This document shows, piece after piece, positions 1 to 11,459 of a stretch of 64,000 nucleotides of DNA (the stretch's first letter is position 1; the number at the start of each line of letters is the position of its first letter). Made by a program: the position numbers and the translations under genes. Under the pieces are notes generated by a model. That model was not told the origin of the DNA, ran no database searches, and was given only the letters and a program-made list of their open reading frames with translations. Source of the DNA: Acanthopleura granulata (lineage: Eukaryota > Mollusca > Polyplacophora > Chitonida > Chitonidae); contig JABBOT010000010.1 in the NCBI GenBank assembly GCA_016165875.1, positions 11,973,003-12,037,002 of the forward strand, read 5' to 3'.

Positions 1-260
1 CATTATTTTTAAGGGATGTTTTATCTTTGCCAGATGTCTCCAGGTGAGTTTTCTGAGCACAAACGGCAATTGGATTTAAAAATTGAACTGGCAGTGTTAT
101 TTCAATAAAATTAACCTTAAGATGTCGACCATTCCACTGTATAATTTTGTCTAAAGAAGACATTATGGAGGAAGGCGTATCGGGTATTTATGTTTAGACC
201 GGGGACGACCCTTTTTGGGAGATCGGCTAGAATATCTCCCGAGTGCAGATGATCAATCCA

Positions 261-701
261 TCACGTCTGACCCGATGTTGAACGATCAACGTCCTTCAAC
301 GATCCAAACTTTTTGAAAGTTTGGATAGGGTCCCTAGTGGCCTTAGAGGTCACATTGTTTGTGGTCAAAGACAGAAAAGCAGGAGATTTAGGTAACGTAG
401 CAGATTTATCAATAAGATACATGTCGGTTTGTGATGGTGAACTAGCCGTGTCACCCAAGGGTTTCATCACCAGTTTCTGTGGTTGCTCTATACCAGTTGG
501 CCAAGTGAATGATGTTTGAACCCCTACCAAAACAGAGGGTTTCTTGACAACATAGGTATATATAGATTTAGCAAGGCCATCCGTGGCTGAGACAAGACGT
601 TTCACTTCTTGATACAATACATTACTTTTGCAGCGTAGTGTTATGATTTGTTTTTCTTTCCTGAAGACAGGAAAATATGGACTTTGCTGCAATTCAAACA
701 C
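261..701 (-). pseudogene. LINE ORF1 C-terminal part (copy A)
   Basis: This is an open frame of 146 codons on the minus strand. It carries the stretch VGVQTSFTWPTGIEQPQKL, which recurs with changes in other ORF1 copies here (plus strand near 19.29 kb as VGAQTSISWPIGIERPKTI; minus strand near 54.97 kb). That places it as the C-terminal third of the nucleic-acid-binding ORF1 protein, downstream of the zinc knuckles and just before the endonuclease frame. The N-terminal part (919-1248) is in another frame, so the gene is broken. Confidence 0.65.
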
Positions 702-918
702 TTTATCGGGGCTGTGTTGTCGAAGCCCTCGTTACCGCTTTTACACACCAAAAACAGACTAGTTTGTTACGGCAGTGACCTTTGCCCTAGCCAGGCCTCT
801 GGCAGGAGAAACACCGGGTGGGGTCAGGCATAGATAATTCCAAGCGCACAATATACGGCCCAATAAATATCGATGTTGGGAGAAACGGCTAATTAAATGT
901 TACGAGATACGTAGTCGT

Positions 919-1248
919 TTAAATAAGGTTACCTTCTCTCTTAATTACAAAAGGTTTGACGTTTAGTACGCCCTGGTCTTTCAGTTCCCCTGTTATTGCT
1001 TGTTCTGTCATGTCATATAGATCCTGGACTCTTTCACGGATAATGACATGAGAGAAGTGTAAAGTATTATGTGGGGTAACAAAAACAACCTGTTCCCTAT
1101 TATTTTGAATTTTCAGTAAATGAATGTACTGTTGTTTTCTGAAACATTCTGGTAGAATTTTACCAAGCTTCATTGTTTTAGCTTGTTTTAGAGCTCCTGT
1201 GTAGCTTGGTAACATTTTTTTTAACATGAAGGGATTAATTTTCATCAA
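919..1248 (-). pseudogene. LINE ORF1 N-terminal part (copy A)
   Basis: This minus-strand frame contains KAKTMKLGKILPECFRKQQ, then a VVFVTPHNTLHFSHVIIRER block, then DMTEQAITGELKDQGVLNVK and FVIKREGNLI. The same blocks appear at 45215-45598 on the plus strand and at 55.5 kb on the minus strand, always upstream of a CCHC zinc-knuckle region. This is the N-terminal domain of ORF1, which binds element RNA in this type of LINE. It stops before the knuckles because of a frame break. Confidence 0.65.
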
Positions 1249-3361
1249 CCAATTTTAGTTTTTATCAGATATCACTAGAAAGGATGGGATTTTTTCCCCA
1301 TTCTATATCCAGTGGTATCTCGTTTTCCCTTTTTTCACACATAACTATCAAGGGTTGCGATAACGACATAGAAACATTAGAAGAGAGGAAATTAGAAGAA
1401 GACTTAACGAACCGATTTCATGATTCATAGGGCCATGTCTCTCATCCGCCCCGAAATCCCTCTACATATGTGACGAAACCCCTCCTGTAACCAGCAGAAA
1501 GAGAGAGAGTTCCACCCCATCCTCGATAAGATGGATTTTTCACTCATACTCGAGCAGGCCGTATCTAGTATATTAAAAACAGTCCACTCAATTGACCTTA
1601 CAGCCACCGCTCAGACATCAGAATATCTCACTAAAAACCTTCAACACCGAAGGTAGTAAATTTGTACTATAGCGGGAGAAGTAAGAGCCGAAGTGGAGTG
1701 TTGGACGTGAGAATCTCGCAAGACCAACCCGCCCTCAGCCACCTGGATCCCGCTCTCCCCTATCACGGGTCGCAACCCACCACAAACAGGTTGCCCCTTT
1801 CAGTCGCCTTGTATGTCAAGAACGGGGAGGGTGCGGAACTATTCTATTCACGGAAACCACGCGGGAGAGCCCTGAGTTAGTCGTACTAAAAGCTTGCCCA
1901 GAGGACTGGGGTCCTATTCTATTCACTCCAGGAAACCCCATGGGGGAACTACATGTAAATCCTTCAGTCTCTGTACATGTACATGCCAAGTGACCTTGAT
2001 TAGCGACTACTGAATAACCAACCAAACGCACACGCCAGTGACAATGCTCCCCGTTCATTGGTCTACAGCTATGAATCAATAGATCATCACGAAGAAATAT
2101 GATATCATATGTAATATATGTTAGTAGGTATAGACTTAAAATTTTAAGATTTACAAACACTGAGATAAAGGTTATAATCCTGTACCACCGAAACGAATGG
2201 ATTTCTAGGGTAAAACTGGGCAGCGCACCACGAAGACTTTAAAGCCCTGCAATTCAGCTGATCACCGAAAATTTCCTGAACGACTTTCAAAGAAGTTTCA
2301 TACTAAATTATGTATTTGATTGTTGTTTAATGTGATGAAAGGAATTTTCATTCCTATAACGTTGGTTAGTTTATGGTTAGACCAAATCAACGTGCCCGAG
2401 GGAAACTACCTGATTTTGGCAAGTTAATGACAATTTCTCCATGTGTGATGTTAAGTTATACAAACGATATTCACTGTTGAAGGAAATGTGGTCTTCAAAG
2501 AAGGTTAGATAACAGAAACAGACACAGAATCGTCGACCCGTTATTGTTAAGAAGGCCCCATGAAGAGAGGAAGAATCCACAAATTTCCCCTCCAAGGCCT
2601 AGGTTGAATGCCTGACTTAAGCATTTACATGTGTGGACAAGTGTGGCCACTGAGCTTTATCCAAGTACGTTTTCTCACAGGGACAACGAGAGCTGAAGAA
2701 AGTAATTCTCCATAGTTCCCCTTTCAATATAATTCCAAATCAGAGCTGGATATGAACTCAGGAAATCCCGTACTAGACCTCATTCAGGATCAACAGAATG
2801 TATGCAGCGCCTAGCTAAAAAGACGGATGTTTTGTTAGGTCTTGCCTCGTAGTGACCTTTTCCACACAGCGAAAGTGCTTCCTCTTCAACCAGTTTCTCA
2901 TCATTGTCATTAACATCCATAGCTCTACAAAGAAAGAACAGGCAAATTCAGACAAATTATGTCTTGTACTGAATACATGTGGGCAAAAACTGTGATTGAT
3001 TTGAGGGGCCACAAAAATTTTACGCATCACAACATCAATTGCTATAAGAAAACCACCAACCAGTCAGAATTATACAAATTGATAATCAAAAGGTTTGCAC
3101 AGATCGTTCTGTTTTTGTAACTGATGTGAGGTTCTGCAAAATGAATCTGTACACAAAATTTCATATACATCGCACAATATTTGAAGCTGCTGATGTACTG
3201 AAAGAACAATTACACTCAAGGAGATCATTACATGTACATAATTTATTCAAGGCCTATATACAGATTTCTTCCTATATAGAGCTTTCGAACTGATTGGAAG
3301 CGCCGATGGTGATACCGTCAACCAGTATTTAGAGCGTTAGGTTCTATAACAAAATAGTATT

Positions 3362-3400
<39 letters not shown>

Positions 3401-3401
3401 T
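3362..3401. repeat. Compound (CA)n(TA)n microsatellite
   Basis: About 26 bases of alternating AC run directly into about 14 bases of alternating AT. It sits just upstream of the Penelope-like fragment. Confidence 0.9.
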
Positions 3402-3457
3402 GAAAATTACTACGGACGTAATCTATAGAAATTTATCAAAGAGTTGTTCAAAGGGTT

Positions 3458-4060
3458 TTTAGATGATTGTTTTATCATTTGGGATCAGTGACAAGGCAAT
3501 ATAATGAATATTTTACTGCCTCAACAATTTGGACCTAAATATCAAGTTCACATTAGAAACTAGTCACGATAAAATACCTTTCTTAGACGTTCTCCTTACT
3601 CCCAAAGGGAATGAGATAATTACAAATATTTTCTACAAATCGACCGGCACAAAACAATACCTGCATGATAGATCCTCCCACTCACATCACACAAAAAATC
3701 AGGTCCAGTTTCCTCTTGCGAGGCGAATTCGCACAATCGTACGTAGTAAATAACACAGACAAATCAGATTATCTGAATTAAAGACCTTTCTATTAATGAG
3801 GCATTATCCTAAAGAAGTAATAGACATTGGTATTGACAAAGCAAACATGATTGATATTTTATATATAATATATATTTCCATTATGCACAACAACCGATCA
3901 CTGATAGAATCAAATGATCGTGTCACTAAAACCAAAATTATAAAGGGTAAAAAACAGGCTCCCAATCTCAAGAAACTTCTAACAAAGGCTCGGTTTACCC
4001 ACGTGCATACTAATTATTGGGAGCCTCGGGCGTCCACATTCAGAGAAAACACAACTGAGA
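3458..4060 (+). mobile_element. Penelope-like retroelement fragment (reverse transcriptase C-terminal part)
   Basis: The plus strand reads GFLDDCFIIWDQ at 3461-3496, a reverse-transcriptase catalytic x-x-D-D box, followed by a stop. The next frame (3529-3753) carries FTLETSHDKIPFLDVLLTPK and ARRIRTIV. A further frame (3796 on) carries TFLLMRHYPKEVIDIGIDKA and KKQAPNLKKLLTKARF. This order (DD box, FLDVL, R-x-Y-P-x-x-V-I, APNLKKLL) is characteristic of Penelope-like elements as I know them. The N-terminal palm and the usual GIY-YIG endonuclease are not visible, and the frame is broken at least twice. It is a dead, truncated copy. Confidence 0.65.
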
Positions 4061-4652
4061 GATCAAGACTTACCACAACAGCTCCGGACAGGCCCTTGAG
4101 CACGGACTTTGTGAAGATGCGCTTTGCCCAGATGTGGCTTATCATAAGCCGAAAGCTGGTATACAGTATAGGGTGTACTGGGGATATACACTGTCAGACC
4201 TACTTATGCAAAGTAAGTAGCTCGATTGACAGCGTCCTGCGTAGCTTGACGTCTTATATTTATCGAAGATGAAAAGTTTACCCAGTGTGTTATTGCATAC
4301 CAGAGCTGTGTAGTAAAGCACGGATACAATACATTCAGTCTACAACTAGCTGGTGTAAATGCAGAAGCATGTGGCGGCTATAAGTTAACGATTTTTTCAT
4401 GTGAACTGAGATTTCAGTATCTGCGGGAATATCTACCGCTAGGTCTTGTGGGAGGATGACTGCCAGGTTTTTATCTGCAGAATGCAGCAAATATATTGGT
4501 TCTAGACAAAAACTAACGCGATATTCCTCATCAGCGTGTTTTTCTATATAGGATAGGTATATTTTACAGACGATATATGTTTATGAGTATATGCAGAAAG
4601 CATTCCCCAATTTTTGTGTGTACACAGTGTCCAGGCCGGTCAGCTCAGTCGG

Positions 4653-4877
4653 TTAGACGGTAGGTTCACTGTAAATATATGAAGAGGGTTTTCTAGCGAA
4701 AAATCCCGGTTTATCTCTCCGTGTATTTTCAGTAAGTCGTCTCACCACACTTCTGGTAATCTCTGCAACTTTCGACGTTTCGCCGGCAGAGAGACCCGCC
4801 GAGGGTGCTGTCGAGATATCGCTGGTTCTAGCCGCTCTAGTTCTCTTTTCTTTCGCATCAAGATATTTTCTTGGCAT
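4653..4877 (-). pseudogene. Small basic protein of the Polinton-like relic, C-terminus cut
   Basis: The frame opens MPRKYLDAKEKRTRAARTSD at 4877 and stays open for 74 codons. It is rich in Lys, Arg, Ser and Thr, with no membrane segment. It is the leftmost of three minus-strand frames that diverge from the capsid-like gene. Its last codons run into a tRNA-like stretch (about 4632-4665) that looks like a SINE head, so the true end seems lost. A basic virion or DNA-binding role is possible but is only inferred from composition. Confidence 0.35.
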
Positions 4878-4902
4878 TTCACTAAAGTAGAAGACTCATG
4901 GC

Positions 4903-5082
4903 TCAGTCCAGGCCTGGGTTACCAGACTCAATTAGGTCATTTATTTTATCGCTGACTCTGGTGATTTCTTCTGTCTGGTCTTGTACAGCGTTGTAAAGAT
5001 TGTGTATAATATATACAGCTAAAAGTCACTTGACCCCAATTGCGGTCAGAGTGAGTATGTTGGATAAGCGTGAAGGACACAT
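4903..5082 (-). pseudogene. Small membrane-segment plus coiled-coil protein of the Polinton-like relic
   Basis: A minus-strand frame begins with ATG at 5082 (MCPSRLSNILTLTAIGVK), meets one in-frame stop, then continues LLAVYIIHNLYNAVQDQTEE and ends about 20 residues later at 4905-4903. The first half is a plausible membrane helix and the second half is a charged helix suited to a coiled coil. It lies between two other small minus-strand frames with short spacing, which suits a viral gene cluster. I do not recognise a family. The internal stop makes it a pseudogene. Confidence 0.35.
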
Positions 5083-5131
5083 CTTATAGCCGATTTGAGA
5101 GCGAAGCTGCAAGTATATCGAATTCCGAAGT

Positions 5132-5690
5132 TTAATTGGTGGATAGTGTTTTCATGAGGGTCGCTCGAGCCTCGTCCCGTCCCTGCTGCACTAACTCGTC
5201 TTTCGTTTTATTATCTAATGAAATACAGTTATGTGCTGTGCCCGCTCGAATCTGCTGTTTCATTCCTTGGTATTTTTCGACTTCACCGAGTATTAACCGA
5301 AACTCGTTATCCCAAATCTTACCATGAGTCAGCGCTGTAGAGACGTGATCGGTAATTGAATTAAGCTTACTCCAAAGCAGTAAGCGAATTTCATTGTGTT
5401 TCTTAACTTTGACGGACAGGCGCCGACTTTCAAACTTACCCACCCCTCTGAGAAGGCCACAGGCTAAGGCCGCGCCTTCCATGCTCATAGCTATGCGCGC
5501 CGCAATTATCGTGGACAGCACTCCGACATCTGAGACTCTCAGACCCATACATGCCGTGAAAAGCGAGGCATCAATACCATCAATACTGCCCTGTGGTATT
5601 TTTTTAATAGAGCAGCTCTGGCATCTCTCTCATATTCCAACTCATTTTTCACAATGCTAATATGTTGTAATCTATCCTCGTGCGGGTAGA
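5132..5690 (-). pseudogene. Coiled-coil protein of the Polinton-like relic
   Basis: The 138-codon frame at 5548-5132 has a glycine/alanine-rich hydrophobic stretch (residues about 15-40). A long charged helix follows, including KVKKHNEIRLLLWSKLNSIT and LTHGKIWDNEFRLILGEVEK. Upstream, in another frame at about 5690-5550, the stretch DRLQHISIVKNELEYERDAR clearly belongs to the same product, so a frameshift splits the gene near 5549. I associate this hydrophobic-plus-coil layout with proteins coded next to the capsid gene in Polinton-like elements, but the exact role is unknown to me. A SINE fragment begins just upstream at about 5700. Confidence 0.45.
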
Positions 5691-5699
5691 TTCTTAGGT

Positions 5700-5818
5700 C
5701 GTCTCGGTGGGGCAGCACCAGATAAAAGATACGGTGGAAATCCGTCCTGCATACCGCCTTCGTATAAATGAAATATTCTTGAGTAGGGCGTTAAACAATA
5801 AGCATTCGGTCATTCGCC
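5700..5818 (+). mobile_element. SINE-B fragment inserted in the Polinton-like relic
   Basis: Positions 5710-5812 match, in opposite orientation, the SINE at 56185-56290. Shared features are the block AGATACGGTRGAAATCC and the tail TGAAATATTCTTGAGTAGGG, followed by a short A-rich end. Only the 3-prime part is present. It separates the coiled-coil gene from the capsid-like gene and probably removed or displaced the latter's 5-prime end. Confidence 0.6.
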
Positions 5819-5885
5819 GACTGAAAACCCCCTTTCGGTCTATGGTGTGCGGCAGTCGGTCGTCATAGCAAATAACCCGAGTAGA

Positions 5886-7026
5886 ATAGACTAAAACCAC
5901 TGCTCCCCAATCTCGGCGCCCGTGACGTCATTGTCCCAGGGACGGCGAGACTTGCTTTCACTATCTCCCTGAACTCGGCCGATGTCAACCGAGGAGTGGT
6001 CCAGAACCTTGGCCCTGCTGCGATAAAGACGACCATAATAAGGATAGGCGGTAATGCTTCGCACGCAATCGATGACAGAGACATCTTCCACTGCTACACT
6101 GGCCTTTGGAAGACAGCCCAGTAGAAACAGAATGCCCAGTGCCAGGGCATCGACACAAACCACAACAATAATGTCACCCGAATCCTGGTAGGGGCTGAGA
6201 ATAACGACGAAATTGTAAACGAAGAAGAAGCCGTTGTAGACGCCTATGGCAACCACTACTACGTCAAATCGACTTTGAGCTACTGGAGTCTCATATGCCA
6301 TTCTACCAGTCGACCCTACGAGCTAACTTTCAACGTCTACAGCCGCGTAATCCGTTCCACAGGGACCGCTACTCACCTGCCAGCAACCAAATACACCATC
6401 GATAACATCAGCCTTGAGTACAACATGGTCACCGAGCCCGAGCTCGCCCGAATGATCCGTAACCAGTACGCCTGGCAATACTGCATGACCGCGTGCACCG
6501 GCAGAGCCAATTCAGACACAAGAGTGGAACATCAACCTCAACGTATCCCACCTTGTATGAAAGGCATCTTGTTCGAGGACCCAAGACCTGCATTCCGACG
6601 GAACTTCGAAGCTTTCTACACCCTCAAAATAACGAAGGTGGAGGTGGTAATCGGGTGGATCCCCAACCAGTTGTTCAGCCAAGGCCTGTGCGCCTACTAG
6701 CAATTTGATGAGGCTAAGAAGTTCTTTGCAACCGGCTGCAAGCGCCATCCCGAGGAGACCGTGGTCGCAAAAACGCCTAGCGCTGGCGGACGTGTCCCTT
6801 GGCGACTTCTTAACGACAAAGTACGCCCTGTGGCTTGACCTCTGCTGCACGGGCCACGACCAGCTACACGGCAGCGGGCGGCGTATCGAGAACGCCAGTT
6901 AGAAGGGTGACCATTCAGATGACGAAAAAGGCAGACGCGGAAGATTATTTGAACGTGTAACTATACGTCGTCATGGATGCCCAGCTTAATACTGAAGACG
7001 GCAGGTATGCCACCGCGGTCTGGTGA
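5886..7026 (+). pseudogene. Capsid-like structural protein of the Polinton-like relic (broken)
   Basis: From about 5886 the plus strand reads through a beta-rich protein: DVIVPGTARLAF (5924 on), a stop at 6122, then YELTFNVYSRVIRSTGTATH and KYTIDNISLEYNMVTEPELA. A stop follows at 6698, then a frame change near 6775 into LALADVSLGDFLTTKYALWL and HGSGRRIENAS. Another change and a stop at 6958 precede MDAQLNTEDGRYATAVW, which ends at 7026. It lies directly before the packaging ATPase, the usual place of the major capsid gene in Polinton-type elements. I know this sequence type from Maverick/Polinton-derived proteins in invertebrate genomes. Capsid identity is inferred from position and recall and has not been tested. 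The N-terminus is missing. Confidence 0.55.
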
Positions 7027-7600
7027 CAACTATCTCCCAACGGACCCCCATTCGGCCATCATCTGCGGGCAGACCGAGTGTCGAGTTTGTTCTCGACCTG
7101 TTAGAGGGGCCATACCTCGATGTGTTTCAGCAAATCGAAATTCTGTGCCCCACTGTGAAGTACAACAAAGCTGGATCTGGGACGAATCCGATATCTACGT
7201 TCTCAACCCGGGTGGGAGGCTGCACGACTGGCTTAGAGCCCTCTACTTGGTCTTCCAAGGCGAGCGAACCATAGACATCATTGATGACTGCTCGGCTTCG
7301 AAGGCCCTGACCAAAAAGAAAGACATGCTCTCTGCACTGGCCTTCTCCGGCCGGCACGTGGAGCAAAGTGTCTGGGCGCTCAGCCAGAAATATAACTCAG
7401 TCCTGAAGGACTTCCACGAGCAGACGCGCTGGGTCGCCATCTTCCACTGCCAAGATAGGAACTCTTTTGAAGAATGCCTCGAAGAAAATGATATAGTCCC
7501 AAGAGAAGAACGCGCCACGGTATCTAAGCACCTTGCAGAGACAAAACATTCTAAGCTAATACTGAATACGGATCAACCGACTAAGTACATCGTGCTGTAA
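7027..7600 (+). pseudogene. Genome-packaging ATPase (FtsK/HerA-type) of the Polinton-like relic
   Basis: This is the best preserved frame of the relic, open to 7600. It shows a P-loop lead (AIICGQTEC), a Walker B (TIDIIDDCSASKAL), an ALAFSGRHVEQSVWALSQKY sensor block, and a C-terminal block ending TDQPTKYIVL. This order is that of the A32-like/FtsK-HerA packaging ATPases that pump DNA into capsids. The P-loop lysine-threonine is absent. After GQTEC the frame shifts: the continuation FVLDLLEGPYLDVFQQI is one frame over (about 7085-7170), then the original frame resumes near 7170. It follows the capsid-like gene with no spacer. Family assignment is firm; activity is not possible as read. Confidence 0.7.
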
Positions 7601-7640
7601 GACTGTTATTAAACTATAAGCAATAGGATACTATACTACC

Positions 7641-8020
7641 ATGGATTGCGATGAACTTATCGACGAGTTTTTATTTAATGCACTAGACCCCAGAGCCCGA
7701 TGGGGGGGATGCCAGTTCCTCATCCCAAGCGCGGGGAACAGAAGACACGGATCGTGCCGCATGTCTGCAAAGACGAGAGCGGCTAACCGCGCTTGCTGCG
7801 CGGACGATGCAGACAGCAAGTGAAGCGGTTACCCGCAGTCGTAGCAGATTTGAATGGAGAAGTGACTCGACTCACTGGCGAACGGCCCTCTGAGGCCACC
7901 AAGACAAAAACGATGACACAAAGCCCCTCCTCCACTGTCCAGGCCAGCCTCTTATCCTTCATGAGCAAAAGCTCCCTTCTGGGTTTGGCGTTCGCTATCT
8001 GTACCAGCCAGACCACCTAG
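7641..8020 (+). pseudogene. Unidentified small protein of the Polinton-like relic
   Basis: An ATG at 7641 opens MDCDELIDEFLFNALDPRAR. The likely continuation is in another frame (7793-8020): VKRLPAVVADLNGEVTRLTG, a Ser/Thr-rich linker, and a hydrophobic end SLLGLAFAICTSQTT before the stop at 8020. It looks like a short acidic N-terminus, a coil and a C-terminal membrane helix. The break lies at about 7770-7810. It sits 40 bases after the ATPase on the same strand. I do not recognise the family. Confidence 0.35.
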
Positions 8021-8214
8021 AGGGTGGTCGCCGTCGCGCAACTGATCCAGTGTGGTCCCTAGATGTGTATCGGCTCGGACACTCGGTATCAAAACTTGAC
8101 GAGCCAGTGTTGTACTATATGTTATATGTCCCGAAGCGGGTTTTTATGCGCGAGGAACTTCGCGTGGTGCCCGGCGACACTCAGCTTCCGCAGATTGGGG
8201 TCCGGAGGCGTTGA
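8020..8214 (+). pseudogene. Integrase C-terminal fragment of the Polinton-like relic
   Basis: The frame reads RRRATDPVWSLDVYRLG, then DEPVLYYMLYVPKRVFMREE and LRVVPGDTQLPQIG, ending with TGA at 8212-8214. I recognise this as the C-terminal tail of the retroviral-type (rve) integrases carried by Maverick/Polinton elements. The catalytic DDE core is missing from the window, so only the last 64 or so codons survive. It faces the polymerase-helicase gene tail to tail, with about 120 bases between them. The assignment rests on recall. Confidence 0.45.
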
Positions 8215-8336
8215 GAGCTGCGCATCCCCTTTTTCGGTTGCACTCCAGACAGGTCAACCTAAGGTTATCATTACTGTGGCCCCTGGAGTTCAACCGGTCC
8301 AAACTGAACTGCGTGGTATCCTTTGGTTGATAAGCC

Positions 8337-11300
8337 TATAGGAACTTAACATTGCACGCGGCACAGCGATTATTTTACTGCCCCTTGAGATGCAGAACGT
8401 GATCGACCTTCAAGTTAAACCTGAGCCTGGCACTGGCGCATGTAGGCCACCAACTTGCTCTGGATGATTTTCCTCTGGATGATTTTAGGGAGTTGCTGCT
8501 CGGTGAGCTGTCTTACCGCAGAACCCTCCTTCTGGGGCAGACTACCCTTTCGAGCTGGCTGAGATACTGGGGGGTCTTTGATGGTAAGGCCCTGGCTCGA
8601 GTGGACTGTGAGGACAAAACCAAGGCACCAATCCTCGGTCTGGATGGCTGCCCCTGCTCCCTGCAGTCAGTGCCCGGGACGAGAACTTGTGTGTTTTGCT
8701 TCCACCTGTCTTTTGGGTGGTACAGCAGGGGCACCGTGGTGTTGGGAAAGTTGTCCTTGTGGCGCTGAAATAGCAGCTCCTGTGCTCGATCGCGGACTTT
8801 CTGTCTGGAGGTCTAGATGAGGTCACCGGGCTTCCAGGCTTCAAAGAATCTACCCCATCCAAAACAACCAGGGAGGACCTTTCGCATTTCTCGACACTGG
8901 ATCTTGTATGGCTGCAGGCGGATAGCACATTTGAGGGCTCTAAGGGCTGGCTCCTTTGATCTGTGGTCTTTTTCGACCTCTTCATAGTAGTTTGCAATTT
9001 GAGGCACCCAGTCGTGTGGCATTTCACGTGTGATAGGCCGTGGCTGGCCCTGATCGCCGCAGCAGATAATCTGAACGACCCTGTGTTCGAGCCAATCGAG
9101 AAAGGTCTGACACGGTGCACACCTCATCCTAGATGATGGCGCGAGGGACAAACTTCTGACCCACCCTTTACCGTGGAAGAGCTCGATAGCTCTGGTTGTT
9201 TTGCCGCGGCCTCTGTCACCATTCAGTTAGGTCAGTTAGTGTCTGGTCAGTGGGTGACCGTGACGTGGTGCCGAAAATCTGGCATGTCTTTTTGCTGTCT
9301 TCGCTATTGGGGCTTGGCGACGTAGGCTGCACGTCCCATGGGCATGTATAGCCTTTATCCCTTGTGGCGCCACTTGGCTGGGGCAACTGGAGGAAGACGC
9401 GTTATCCCTGTGAGACAATGGCCACAGTAGACTTCCTTGTAGCTGCAGGTCGTGGAGGCTACATACGCCTCAGTCACTTCGAGCTTGTTTTCTTCACATC
9501 GGTTGCCACCGGGACAGCTTCCTCGGGTTCGAACATTAAAAGCATTGAGAGGGGGTTACTGTGGGCTTGGGCCAACATAGATGCCCTTAAGTGAGTGTAC
9601 TGTTGCTTTGGGCCATCGTAGTAAGCGAGGATGTGGCCGAGGGGGCATTTCTTTGGTGCCCCAACCAGTGTGCCACTTTAGTGGGTGTCCTGTGGGTCAA
9701 GTTCACCCTGGTCTGTCAGTAGCCTTCTGGTCAGCTGTTTTCCGTCAGCTTTGTTGCCCTGCATGAATTTGCCAATGACGCTACTCCTCTGATTACGGTC
9801 TACATGGAACCACACCTTGGTCTGCTTCTTAAAGATGGTGATTGCTTCACGTACCCTGAGGGACCTCAGGAGGCCGGGCTCTTTCAAGAGGGCAAGGATC
9901 GGCGTTGGGGCCCATCCATTCTCCGCGAAATGCCTCCCAAACCATGAGAGGATGACAGGGTGGCAGTCTGTGAACACCCGGTGATGGACCTCGGCGAAGC
10001 CTGTGCCGATGTCTTTGAGGAGGGGGCGATTGATGGCTACACGTGTCATGCGGTGGGTTGGGTGTTCAAAACGTTCAAAACGTTCAAAGTAGCGTTCAAA
10101 GAGAGCTTAGCCCTCTCCCTGAAAGGTAGCAGGCTTTCATGTTGATGCTGACTATGTCCCTCGTGTAGTAGTCCATCGTTCCCCAGGACCCGCCGTGGCC
10201 ATGCTCGACGCCAGCCTTCTGGATGTCGTCGAGCAGACTGGCTGGGGTTGACTTCCAGCCATTCTTTCCTTTGGTCATGATCCGCGGCACTTAATCTCGG
10301 CCAGTCCGGGGTTATCTAGCTTTGTGAAGGTAGCGTGGAGCCTCTTGTGAGCTCCACGCTATCTTGTAGGTGCGGCCCTGCTGTAGTACGATCTGGTCGA
10401 CACCGAGTTCCCTGTCTTGCCCACCCAACAGCCAGACAGCTAAGGGATCGCCCTGGGTAGCTTGCCGGATGGCCTGCCGGACGTCACCCTTATAGGTGTG
10501 GATCTATCTGCTTTGGGGGAATGGAGATCTTTAGACCGTCTTTGCCATTGTGGCAGATGTGCTCTATTTTACCTCTGACTCCGTTTCCACCAAACTGATA
10601 CTTCCCACTGTTGTATATGTTCTCGCCGGCAATGCCCCGCAAAACGATTGCCGTTTTAAGCAATCTTTCTAGTTCAGCCACATGATCGACCGTAGCTCCC
10701 GTTTCATGCACCCTCTCCTCCCACTCTTGGATTTCTGACGCCTCGTGGGAGTGAGGCCTTGACCCCTCAAGGCACCTTCGACGTACTCCACGACTCTCTG
10801 GGCCACACAGTTAAGCTCGCCATCCCTTAGCGGAGCGAGTTTGCCAGGGTCTGGGTTTCTAAACGGGGTATAACAAGATATGCGTTCTGATAGAACGAGT
10901 TTGAAGTTCATGGCGCCTCTGCGGTTTTCTCCCTGTCAATCCCTGTCAGAGCTCCTGGCCTTGCCTCGCGCGAGGTCTCACTGATGGCCTGCACCTTTTC
11001 CCTCTTAGCCCTGACTGGGTCACACTTTTCTTCAACCACCCAGTCGCTCTCGTTTCGCTGACGTAGGAGTCGGGGTAAGAACTCAGCCCAATCTGGAAGC
11101 GTTCTGAGAAGCTGAGCCACTCTCGCATCAGTCATGTGGGCATCTAGGGCAAGTCGGCCGGATCTAGCATGTATATCATCAGCGATTTCAATATCGCCGA
11201 TGTGGAGTGGATCCTCCGATTCCACCTGCCACAAGGAGAAGACCGCAGTGGCCCCATGAACTTCAAACTCGTCTGTGGCATCGTTCAGAATCTCAACCCA

Positions 11301-11452
11301 GTCTTCAGCCGTAGGCTGGACCGGGCGAGGGACCTAGTCATTTATGTTGATGAATGGCCGTTGCGGCCTCGGCGGCTGATGAGGGAGTTTTCCGGAATGG
11401 GTTCATCGAGAATATGCCCAGGCTTGTACAAGAATCTCGTCAGTCAAGTCAG
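8337..11452 (-). pseudogene. Polymerase B-helicase gene of the Polinton-like relic (broken)
   Basis: Read on the minus strand, the probable start is MTTMADLTDEILVQAWAYSR at 11452. A long series of frame-broken segments follows. The family-B polymerase motif A region (TRDIVSINMKACY) is at about 10174-10136. A VATD remnant of the motif C region is near 9490. A helicase P-loop (NGDRGRGKTTRAIELFH) is at about 9220-9170, an SF1-type ICCGDQGQPRPIT box is near 9040, and a CAAC zinc-type pair is near 8355. The polymerase would copy the element's DNA and the ATPase part would unwind it. Segments remain collinear over 3.1 kb, so this was one long gene. There are many stops, frameshifts and an apparent deletion just after the P-loop. 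Motif assignments are by eye. Confidence 0.55.
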
Positions 11453-11459
11453 CCATAGT

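Larger units (their letters stand above)
1..1950 (-). mobile_element. LINE copy A (RNase H-bearing family), 5-prime half, decayed
   Basis: Read on the minus strand, the parts come in LINE order: a 5-prime module at about 1950-1430, ORF1 pieces at 1248-919 and 701-261, and the start of an APE-type endonuclease at about 215-1. The same parts occur in the same order in copies elsewhere in this window (44.4-48.1 kb plus strand, 53.2-56.1 kb minus strand). The element continues past the left edge, so reverse transcriptase and RNase H are not seen. ORF1 is split by frame breaks between 701 and 919, where a degenerate zinc-knuckle stretch lies. This is a dead copy. Confidence 0.8.

Noticed and set aside
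4631..4672. tRNA-like GTCAGCTCAGTCGGTTAGACGG
   Set aside because: It has an A-box-like stretch but no acceptor stem, anticodon arm or B box. It is probably a SINE head scrap, not a tRNA gene.
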